Below are positions 20,501 through 30,304 of a DNA stretch of 30,304 bases, piece after piece. A program made the translations under genes and the position numbers. The notes beneath the pieces were generated by a model. The model made no database searches. It saw only the letters and a list, made by a program, of their open reading frames with translations, and was not told where the DNA came from. Numbering within the stretch: position 1 is the stretch's first letter; every line of letters begins with the position of its first letter. The DNA is taken from the NCBI RefSeq assembly GCF_000003605.2, contig NW_003134342.1, positions 311,246 through 341,549 of the forward strand, given 5' to 3'. This stretch comes from Saccoglossus kowalevskii. Its lineage: Eukaryota > Hemichordata > Enteropneusta > Harrimaniidae.

Positions 20501-23479
20501 TGGTGCGATGTTTTTTTTTGTTACACGGCTTCCTCTCGGAGCGACGACTGGGAGCGGCGTATATAGTCTTGAAGTATAATACACGATGTTTAATATTGTA
20601 CATGTACGTTGCCACTATCTGTGATAACTACCGATATTAAGAAATAATAATATTACGGTACATCTATGATCTGGTCGCTAGAAATGTAACACTACTTTCT
20701 GAAAGAGTGTGTTATTCGGACTGACCTGTGCACATCAGTAATTGGTTAAGACCCCCGACTGTTGGGCGGGGGGGGGGGTATACGAGACACCCAGGAGTTC
20801 AATACATTATGTGTAATATGTGGCAATGATATTTTCATTTTACTATGATTTTGAACTATCGGTACCGGGGTGTGTTTTTTTACTGACTGTTTCAAGGGGT
20901 GTTTTTTTTTTTTAGAATTCTGGTTTCTCGTTGGTGCCTTTCATAGCCGTATATAAATAATACAATTGATCCCCGGGGTTGACCACGTGTTAGATGTTAT
21001 GCAAATTACACAAATTCTCTTTGCCCGCTCCAGTAGTAATTTATCGCGACTCTTGTTGGGCACTTCAGTGCATTGATGTCGACATACACACAGAAAATCG
21101 CTAATAGATTAAAAAAAACAGAATTTGATAAAGTAATGCATCCGAATAGCGGTGTCAAGTTGAATTTGAACATACTTATGTTAGTCGTGCGATTAGATCC
21201 AAGTTTAGGCGCTTTTCATTGCATTGCCTTGGAGACAAAACCTCGTGACTATGATAAAACTCCGCGTACCGCCACGCAATACGTTTATTTTATTTTATTT
21301 ATTTTACCCACACCGTGAATTTTCAGTTAAAACACACGATTTGGACACACCCTTTCATAAATATTCAAGGTCACTTACGTCACAGGAGGAGTAGTACATC
21401 ACCTGTGCTACGTCACTTCTTTTCTCGATCGTCTCTAGACTTGTCCTTTGAATTATTTATCCCATACATAACAAGCCTTTTAAGACTCCCGCTGAAAATT
21501 GATTTCCATCATAACCTGTGAAACTTCCACTCATTCACTTTACATTTCGACAAAGTTTAATAGTTTTTTTTTTCAATGCACAGTATGTGACGGTTTTTTG
21601 AATCAAGATAAAAACAATTCCGTATTTAGTACTAACATGGCATCCCATTTGAGCCTTTAGAATGGGTTATCCTCCCTCGGGAATATGCATCAATGGATTA
21701 AATAAATATATATGTATGTACCTCGAGTGTGATGAACGCGTCTTATTTCAAATTTTATATGAGCATGCAGAAAAAAAAGAATTATAATGTTCCATTGTCT
21801 ATCAGTTGCCATAAAATAACACACATGTAGACAGAAGTACATGAAAAGTGTAAATAATCCGTCGATTACGTGGTGTACTCAGTGCCAATAGCATGTAAAT
21901 TCAAAATGGCCGATCTTTAGAGACCGTGACTACGACATCATACCATGTCGTCTGTGACATTAATATTCAACTGAGGTAGCTTACTGCTTTTTACGACATA
22001 ACGTGCGTTGAATTTACTTGCCGATCTTTATCCGTCATAGACATATTAATCCGCGCAATGTCCACCCTAAACCGCGGCTATACATTTCATTTTCCTGTCT
22101 TTCACTGTGTCATGTTAAATTGGGCATTCACAAATTTCTCATTTTTTACTGTCAGAATTCATAATCCTTTGAAGATTAAATTTTACGATACGAAGCGGTA
22201 TGTGACCGTCGTTATTTTTTCCCACGTATTTTATTGTGCTCCGGGATAATTTTCTCTGGACAACAATAATTTAAACATATTTTATAATATGCGTACAATA
22301 TTAACTATTTGCTTGGACACATTCGACTTGTAACGAACATCCCATTTCGGTCCCGTCCCTGACGACTTTATTCAATAAGCGAGATTTGAATTTAAAAATT
22401 GTCTGCGCGGGAAAAATCGCGCGGGAAACTGTTGCAGACGACATTCGAGAAAAGCGTTATTTACAAACACCTGCAGCGTTTACATAAGTCATAGAAGTAC
22501 TTATTAAATTGCATTGTTTTGTTTTGACTGGCCTAGAACGTTGAATTAAAACAGAATTACTGAATTACTTATTTCGTCGAACTGATTGTTTTCATTCCTG
22601 TATAATCCGTACAACGACCCCTAATAAGTAAATTATCGGCAGTTCAATTACCGCCACCTCGAATACTGCAACGAATTTAACTCCCTTATCGACAGGATTA
22701 CTCATTCACTAACACGATTATCGTGTACAGCTTACAATTTATTTCGTCCAGGATATGGCAAGGTGGACATTCTTCGTCCTATCCAATTTCGCCGGACATC
22801 CGGGTGTATTTTCAAAAGGAGGGACTCCATATATAGCTAGTTAATGGATCCCTGGAGGCGGAAATTTCAGGTTTTTATCGACAAAATTTCGCAGCAGACG
22901 ACTTAATTATGACCAGTAAAACACGTGTCCGTCAACAAGTCGTGTTTATTATTTCTTTAACATAAGTCTAAACCTAATTTAAATTCCATGCAAAATATTG
23001 CTTTACCACAGTCACCCGAGTGAAACTGACCCTATTCCAATTCTGAATTATACCACTGGTGGCGATCTTGACTGCGCATCATCGACATGGGACCCACAAC
23101 ACGCTTAGTAACGCATACCCTGTAGGTCAAATAGGTTGTTTATTCACAGAAAATTCAAACTATATGGTATTTCCGCTGTAAATTCGTTGAGAGTATTATT
23201 AGGTACTGTCTGTCTCACAAAACTGCTCACGTACTTGATGAGCCCTGCAGTAGACATAATGCGAATCATTAAAAACACTGTTAACACAGTGTAATTAATC
23301 TTCTTAGCAGTTACCTTCGAATTCAACCCTGTGGCTCTATTCGCCCACCTACTTCTCAGTTATAATTAGAAAGCAGAAAATCTTCCCAATTTGAGAGTTT
23401 ATTTTATATTTTCGTCATTCACGCACCGTAGTGGGTTTGACGTAGCACAGGAATAACTAAACTGCGGTTCAGGTATTCA
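17581..23479 (+). other. Probable intron 2, 5' part; no exon recognised
   Basis: It starts with the consensus donor GTGAGTATGG. No downstream ORF continues the Ser-Pro/coiled-coil protein. The ORFs at 17637-17864, 17951-18136, 19025-19213, 21073-21521 and 22058-22249 have no domain or splice support. An (ATT/ATC)n run lies near 17606-17640, A-runs at 17982-17995 and 18182-18204, and an 11-G run at 20768-20778. Several stretches (18480-18660, 22370-22960, for example) are of higher complexity with palindromic motifs and could be regulatory. Confidence 0.45.
22405..22429. promoter_or_regulatory. Tandem E2F-like sites GCGCGGGAAAA / CGCGCGGGAAAC
   Basis: Two close matches to the E2F consensus (GCGGGAAA) occur in the same orientation 13 bp apart, within a GC-rich island in AT-rich DNA. 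Paired E2F sites are seen in cell-cycle promoters. No gene start is evident next to it, so the role is unknown. Confidence 0.35.
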
Positions 23480-23925
23480 TTCATTTTCAAATTCAAAATG
23501 GCCGCCAGGGTAAGATACAATGTACAATGGGCGCACTATTTTAATTCAAAATGGTGGCCAAAAGCGAAGACTGTGATAGGGAAACAAGCACTTCGATTTC
23601 AATTCAAACTGGCTGTCAGGCTGAAATGGGATGTGATAATAACAGCAAAATTAAAATGGCTGCCAGAGTGAGATGGACTGTGAAAGAAACAGACACTACG
23701 ATTTCAATTCAAAATGGCGGCCAGAATGAGAAGGGTTGTGACCGAAAATTCTGTGATAGAAAAACAGTGAAATTCAAATGTATGTCAGAGTGGATATGAT
23801 AAAAACTGGCTCGCGATTTCAATCCAAAATGGCTGTATAAATGTGGGCTATGCTAAAAAAATGCATAGCGATTCCAATTCAAAATGGCCGCCGTAATGAG
23901 GTTGATCGAAACAAGCACTACGTTT
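23480..23925. repeat. ~54 bp degenerate tandem repeat, 8 copies, with AAAATGGCGGCC core
   Basis: AATTCAAAATGGCNGCCAG-type cores occur near 23491, 23543, 23601, 23651, 23706, 23768, 23821 and 23876, spaced about 52-62 bp. They are followed by GAGATGG/TGTGA and AAACAAGCACTACG words. The unit length is a multiple of three in several copies, which is why the ORF at 23551-23799 stays open. That ORF is repeat-derived. The core resembles the YY1 motif AANATGGCGGC. Confidence 0.8.
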
Positions 23926-26900
23926 CTGTTCGTATATATGCATGTTATGACTTACATGCCACTTCTCTATGCTAGTATCACAAAGTGCATTATATTTTCT
24001 TTGGAAACCCGACTAGCGGCTTGGATTTGGTTCATTCGAACCATTACACTTTATTCATTTTCTTTATTATTTATGAAGTGAACACATAATTTCTCAATGC
24101 ACTTTGTTTATACTTGTAAGCTTCTATTCTATTAAAAGGACAGCTAAAAATGTGTAATATCGAATTTCTTGGAGGAAACATTTTTTACACTAAAAATAAC
24201 GTCTGCCACCTGCCAGTGATCGAAATACCCCGTTGCCATCGTTACCTGAAATCCACCATAGCTTCATCCACATTCTCATAACGATTTCACTTAATTTTGT
24301 AGTAATGGGTTTGGTAGATAGATTTATGGCGGGTGTCGGATATATTTAATACACCAGAATGCAATTATGTCGTGACACATCATTCTACGACCGAGCGTCT
24401 TCGAATATGCAAATTAGGAATGAAGTAAATATTATTTATCTCGCGATACTCGCTAGCTCACATCAAGTTACGCGGCGGCTAGATCGAAGTCACAATAGAG
24501 GGCACATCTCACCGCGCAACGCACTGTAGTGGAACAGCGCGTTCTAATAGAATGGCCAGAGCCAACTCTATTTGAATTACGCCTGCTTCGTTAATTCATT
24601 TGATAATGATGAACGGTTGTCAATATGCTCGGATATTAACCGGCGAATACGATATGAATATTACTGGACGTGCGTTTTTGCCGATTTGGAAGACGTTTTG
24701 ACTTTTGAGCCTCAATGCTTTTTGTAGTGTCAAATTAATATGCACGGGGTAACATATTCAGATGTGTGTGGTATATACGTCTGAACAGCGCCTATACAGC
24801 TGTAAAGATAAATTTGATTTGAACAACAGTTGATAGCTATCTGCATGTTATTAGAAAAATAAAGGGCTATACAGTAACATCAAATATTTATATAACAAAA
24901 TTTGCGAAATACGCAGTTAAATAAAATTATACCAGAAAACGTAATTAAACACCGATCGGAGGAGCCACATATACAACTAGCTTGGCGTGGGATATCTAGT
25001 TTAGCTGTCGTTTCCATAGACACGAGATCTACTTGAAGCAACGGATTAGTAGGAACTGTGATGAAATAGATTCTTAAATTGTCACGATGACGATGTTTCG
25101 TGCATAGAACAAGTGGATTATAGTTGTGGGATTAACTGAGCTGATTGGAAAATGTCAAATTTGTCATTATTAAGTTTAAATTCTAGAAAAATGTTTCAAT
25201 CCAGTCTATAAGACTCGTATTTGTTGAAATTGATGTCATTTTAGCAAAACGATTTGTTTCTGCATATAATGCTATTGACCTTCGTGAATTATTGTACATC
25301 ATTTTGAACATTTGGCGTTTTCAAGAAGTGCGCGCCCACTGACAACACCACATCACTCAAGTGCCTGATTCTTTCCCCATATATGATTGGAAAATAAGTT
25401 GCAAATTTTGATCTGTTGTACTGGAGTAAGTGGGCCAGGTTTTCAAATCTTAACTTGAAAATGGCTCGACTGAAGGCTCGTCGGAGCGCATTCTCACATC
25501 ACCACTCTATAACCCTTCTCTACGAAATACACACATGCGTGGAACGATAATGTTCTGGCTTGAATGGTTCAACGCTTACAGGTGTTCCGACAATATCAAT
25601 GCAGAGTTCAGTATGCTTTGCAATAACGTCCTTAAACAGGAAGATATTTGAAAAAGAGAAAAGTGACCCAATAACTGAGTAAGAAAACGAACGAAATGAC
25701 AGGATACATTAAACAGCGACACATACATATTGATTTCTCGTGTATTTTTTCCTCTCTTTAGAACTAAGTTATAGTTTTCCGGTTTTTTCAAATGTGTACG
25801 TCAAACAACATGGTATTTCATAAATGACATAGTTTCATGACAATCTATTGTGTCGGGGCGTGTTACAGTAAATATTAGTAAAATACCACAATCACCTACA
25901 TGGTGTCTTGTTACAACGTCTAAGGGTTGGCCCATTGGGAATCCTCTGAGGGGGGGGGGGCATTTCAAGCTATAGTATGCAGATATGACAGGTTGAAAAC
26001 TTTGCGTATTTGTGCATATTTACAAAAGTAATATTGTGTCCTCATAAAATCAGTAGGATACATAGTATTCGTTCGAAAAAATAATGAACTCTCCAGCGTG
26101 CATATACGTATAGCTAAATCCGGGACGCATGCGTACTAGCGTTCTTATAGTGTTTTACTTACACTCCATCTTTGAAGCCGGGGTTTAAAATTACCCACCC
26201 AGCACGTGTTATTAGTTGGGTCCCGCAATTTATTTGTTCCAATTTGGGTTTCCATGACATTGACCCATACTAAGGATTCACACATGTTTACACATGTTCG
26301 TATCTTCGATTAAAACACCGATTTCAACAACTTATTTAAAATGATTCCGTCCTTTCATTGAATATTATTAAATGCGATTCATCGTTATTTTAATTGAATA
26401 TAAATATGTAAGAATTACATACATTCCAATTTATGTCGTTCGTTATTAGTGTTCCACTGCCTGCGCGTGATAGTGTTTGTTTATACATAATACTATATAA
26501 CGACTCAACTCATTTTTCATCCTGAATAAGCATTAAAAAAAAAAAGGACAAAAAAAAACTTTCAAAAAGAACCGCTAAAATGACATATGAAACCGTTGAA
26601 GCGAGTCATGTTAAAGGTGTTCTTACGCCGGTCTCGTGCATATCGGCATGTTAATAGAACACTATTCAGTTCTCTGAATGCATGGTTATACATTGACGTT
26701 CATTTGCATAAATTTCCCATCATTCTAAAAATGTAATGTATATGGAAACACTGTTACGTGTGCAGTAAACCGAGACCAAATATGCGTTACGAGTATCGGG
26801 TATATATCGTTGTCCTATAAAACAATTATGTCCAATATTAAAAATCAAATACTTCCATGTTTAACTGTTGTTTTTAAATTTCATTGGCAACTGCATGCAT

Positions 26901-28696
26901 TTGTTCAGGTGAAATAATTGAGAAAGAATTACTGACAGTGAATTTATTTTTTTAAGAAAATAGCTGAGTGTGCAAATCACCTTTAACTTCTCCAGTAATA
27001 TAAACCTCGATGCTGACTGCAGGGTTTTTACTACTTAATGGGCAAATGAAGATGCACAAACTGCACACATTTCGAAATCCGTGAACCGCATCTTCTCGGA
27101 GTGATACATCACTAAATTGTGAAGTGAACAGGCCACCAGGTAACTCTTCAATTACTCATGCTTTCAGAAACCGGGAGCTTGTACATATCAGCAGATACAT
27201 GACGTCATCTTCAGTAATACCAGTTTATTTACGATATTTTGGTGACGACAGTGCGGCAAATTAAATCGGTAAAACCAGAGACAGTAGTACGCTTGTGCTT
27301 ATAACCAGGCTCGACCTATTTATGCTGGGTGGGATGTGCGATATCTAGTCTGGGAATTCTGTCGCATTAAGTCGCGTAGAGCAAAGAACACTTGTTAAGG
27401 GAACAAAGAACACTTAAGGGATCGGCCATCAGAAAAAAAATTCATAAATTTCTATATTTAACACAGGCATGTATGATCGAGGGACGTAAATACAAATTGC
27501 ACCATGACATCATCCTGAAAGATACCGAAACACTAATTTAAAAAAAAAACAACAATAATGTAAGATGTTTCCACCAACCCCCTCCAAATGTTTCAATGGT
27601 CAACCCCCCAAGGGCTTCTAATTATGTTTTCAATGACGATAACATCAGAAATCTCGTTAGTATCCCAGCCATGTTTCTCATTTGCATATTGCCATGCCAA
27701 CCTCAAAGGAGAATCAGTCTCTTGGGATGCGAGCCTGTCATACTGTTATAGTCTGACTTGCTTTGCTGGGAAGATTAACGTCTGTGTAGTAGCATGGTCA
27801 ACAACCGTCGCTGCAAACATGTCACAAGACACATCAATAGCTCATCCCTTCATCTTTACATGACTGTCACAATTTTCCACATTTGCGCCATCGCAAGTCG
27901 GATATTTTTTAGACAAGGTGTGCTGTGGTTGAATATGAAGATATACACATTGTATAAAAAAAATAAGTAAATTGATATCGTAAATTTCCTGAAATCGTTA
28001 AAAACAAACACTTAAACATGTATTGTGGAATGACACAGTGTCGCCATTTTCAGAAGATCCCTCTCTGTCGGTGGCGGTTCACATGGAGACGAGACAGTTT
28101 AAGCAGAAAAGAAAAAAAACACGAAGATTTTATTATGAATGTTAATTTGGGACGTTGATTAGAAGGTGAAAACAGGCCCGTGAGGTTGTTAATACATTTG
28201 TAGTTTCAGTTTACGATGACATATAAAGACACAACAAAACGCAAAAGACAACGCAGAAAACACCAAGCATAATTGGTATAGCGCACACCAGGCAAAGTCA
28301 ATACACCTTCTCTCTTAGAACTCGCAATATACAATCAACATAGTCATTTACCTGAACGCCATTAAAACGACTACTTTGAAGTTAAAATGCAATATTCGCG
28401 CAATAATACAAACCATTTTCATTTGTTCTCGCCCAGAGAGTTAAACCGCGCGAACATATTAATTTTTTAGTCATGTACTTCATGAATACACAAGTATGTT
28501 GAGACATGATAAATATACGTACATATACATATACATATACACATCACCTAATCATGACTTGCACGGAGATATTCGTATCAAGAAATATTCGTCGCAACCG
28601 CGGCTATAAATAGTATATTTTGAAAATTTTCATTAGTTATCATCAATTTATTAATTAAATGGCTTGTTTTGCTTCATCCCAAATGAATTATTTAGG
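23926..28696. other. Probable intronic/intergenic DNA, nothing coding recognised
   Basis: AT-rich unique sequence. The ORFs at 25576-25791 (minus) and 27588-27863 (plus) lack domains. Noted items: a kaiso-like TCTCGCGATA near 24439, an 11-G run at 25950-25960, A-runs near 26534-26559, a direct duplication of AAAGAACACTT at 27383-27420, and (ATACAT)n near 28519-28540. No RNA gene was identified. Confidence 0.45.
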
Positions 28697-30304
28697 TGTT
28701 TGGTTTATATGGGCAATTTGTATGGGCAGCTCTATCGAAAATGGACTGAGAATGTCCTTTCTGTTTACAGAGGTGTTTGTTTTATAGGGGTAATTTGTAT
28801 GGGCAGTTCTATAGAGAATCAACTGAGAATGTCTTTTCTGTTTACATAGTTGTCTGGTTTATAGGGGTAATTTGTATGGGCAGTTCTATAGAGAATCAAC
28901 TGAGAATGTCCTTCCTGTTTACATAGTTGTCTGGTTTATAGGGGTAATTTGTATGGGCAGTTCTATAGAGAATCAACTGAGAATGTCCTTCCTGTTTACA
29001 TAGTTGTCTGGTTTATAGGGGTAATTTGTATAGGCAGTTCTATAGAAAAAGGACTGAGAATGTCCTTCCTGTTTACAGAGGTGTTTGGTTTATAGGGGTA
29101 ATTTGTATGGGCAGTTCTATAGAGAATGGAATTGAGAATGTCTTTTCTGTTTACATAGTTGTTTGGTTTATAGAGGTAATTTGTATGGACAGATCTATAG
29201 AGAATCAACTGAGAATGTCTTTCCTGTTTACATAGTTGTTTGGTTTATAGGTGTAATTTGTATGGACAGTTCTATAGAGAAACAACTGCGAATGTCCTTC
29301 CTGTTTACATAGGTGTTTGGTTTATAGGGGTAATTTGTATGAACTGTTCTATCGACAATAGACTGAGAATGTCGTCCCTGTTTACATAGGTGTTTGGTTT
29401 ATAGGGGTAATTTGTATGAACTGTTCTATCGAGAATGGAATTGAGAATGTCCTTCCTGTTTATAAAGGCGTTTGGTTTATAGGGGTAATTTGTATGGGCA
29501 GTACTATAGAGAAAGGACTGAGAATGTCCTTACTGTTACATAAGTCTTTTGTTTATAGGGGTAATTTGTATGGGCAGTTCTATAGAGAATGGACCGTGAA
29601 TGTCCTTCCTGTTTACAAAGGCGTTTGGTTTATAGGGGTAATTTGTATGGGCAGTTCTATAGAGAATGGAATTGAGAATGTCCTTCCTGTTCACATAAGT
29701 CTTTTGTTTATAGGTGTAATTTGTATGGGCAGTTCTATAGAGAATGGAATTGAGAATGTCCTTCCTGTTCACATAAGTCTTTTGTTTATAGGTGTAATTT
29801 GTATGGGCAGTTCTATAGAGAATGGAATTGAGAATGTCCTTCCCATTTACATAGGCGTTTCAACTGAGAATGTCCTTCCTGTTTACATAGGTGTCTGGTT
29901 TATAGGGGTATTTTGTATGGGCAGTTCTATAGAGAATCAACTGAGAATGTCCTTACTGTTACATAGGTCTTTTGTTTATACGGATAATTTGTATGTGCAG
30001 TCATATAGAGAATGGAATTAAGAATGTCCTTCCTGTTTACATAGGTGTTTCAACTGAGAATGTCGTTCCTGTTTACATAGGTGTCTGGTTTATAGGGGTA
30101 ATTTGTATGGGCAGTTCTATAGAGAATGGAATTGAGAATGTCATTCTTGTTTACATAAGTCTTTTGTTTATAAGTGTAATTTGTATGGGCAGTTCTATAG
30201 AGAATGGAATTGAGAATGTCCTTCCTATTTACATAGGCGTTTCAACTGAGAATGTCGTTCCTGTTTACATAGGTGTCTGGTTTATACGGGTAATTTGTAT
30301 GGGA
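28697..30304. repeat. 77/78 bp minisatellite, ~20 copies, truncated by window end
   Basis: The unit begins TGTTTGGTTTATAGGGGTAA, continues TTTGTATGGGCAGTTCTATA and GAGAATGGAATTGAGAATGT, and ends CCTTCCTGTTTACATAGG. GTAATTTGTAT recurs at ~77-78 bp from 28711 to 30290. Units with GAATCAACTGAG are 77 bp, and those with GAATGGAATTGAG are 78 bp (26 codons). A 34-38 bp partial unit (TTTCAACTGAGAATGTC onward) recurs at 29861, 30051 and 30243, defining a ~190 bp higher-order unit near the 3' edge. The array continues beyond the window. Confidence 0.95.

Noticed and set aside
21073-21521. Two adjacent ORFs as a small gene
   Set aside because: AT-biased codons, no domain, different frames, and no supporting splice sites.
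23551-23799. 82-codon ORF beginning MVAKSEDCDRE as a gene
   Set aside because: It is generated by the ~54 bp repeat, whose period is close to a multiple of three.
29416-30021. 201-codon ORF as a real repetitive protein gene
   Set aside because: It lies wholly in the 77/78 bp array, has open frames on the opposite strand as well, no splice or promoter context, and is broken by 77 bp units.
1-30304. tRNA, rRNA or snRNA genes
   Set aside because: No GGTTCRANNCC-type B box with a foldable cloverleaf, and no rRNA or snRNA core sequence, was recognised by eye. A covariance-model search would be needed to exclude diverged copies.

Overview
The window looks like nuclear DNA of an animal, most likely a marine invertebrate (low confidence; deuterostome or mollusc are both possible). 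It is AT-rich and mostly non-coding. It has GT-AG splice signals around a Ser-Pro-rich, coiled-coil-type exon, several short terminal-inverted-repeat (TIR) elements, and an exceptional load of long-period tandem repeats. Nothing bacterial (operons, ribosome binding sites, CRISPR, plasmid functions) is visible.

Layout: 1-1414 is unique non-coding DNA with CRE, E-box and NRF-1-like motifs. 1415-2045 is a degenerate ~37-43 bp tandem repeat with a 208 bp fold-back element inserted in it, flanked by TTACTCC. 2300-2459 and 2550-2663 are two members of one small TIR family; a third lies at 11157-11290. 4943-6306 is a 68 bp minisatellite of 20 copies. 7136-10010 is a degenerate ~30 bp array organised as ~95 bp trimers, with ~790 bp and 221 bp internal duplications, followed by an (AT)n tract. 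10640-10820 is a ~52 bp repeat of four copies. 12287-12458 is a 172 bp hAT-like short element. 12601-14130 is a 40 bp satellite of 38 copies in unbroken register. 14342-15070 is a 729 bp element with perfect 20 bp TIRs. 23480-23925 is a ~54 bp repeat built on an AAAATGGCGGCC-type (YY1-like) core. 28697 to the window end is a 77/78 bp array of about 20 copies that runs off the edge.

The only protein-coding gene I can support is a 5' fragment on the plus strand. It has a first coding exon from 16721 and a second exon at 17262-17580 that ends in a consensus donor. The product (60 + 105 residues in the short form) has a charged basic N-terminus, a low-complexity Ser-Pro-rich stretch and the start of a probable coiled coil. 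I cannot name the family. Two donors in exon 1 (after 16898 and after 17195) have the same phase and both match the exon 2 acceptor. Alternative donor use would therefore insert exactly 99 codons, and these contain two membrane-like hydrophobic segments. The remaining 12.7 kb would be intron, with further exons beyond the window or not recognised. No tRNA, rRNA or autonomous transposase was found.
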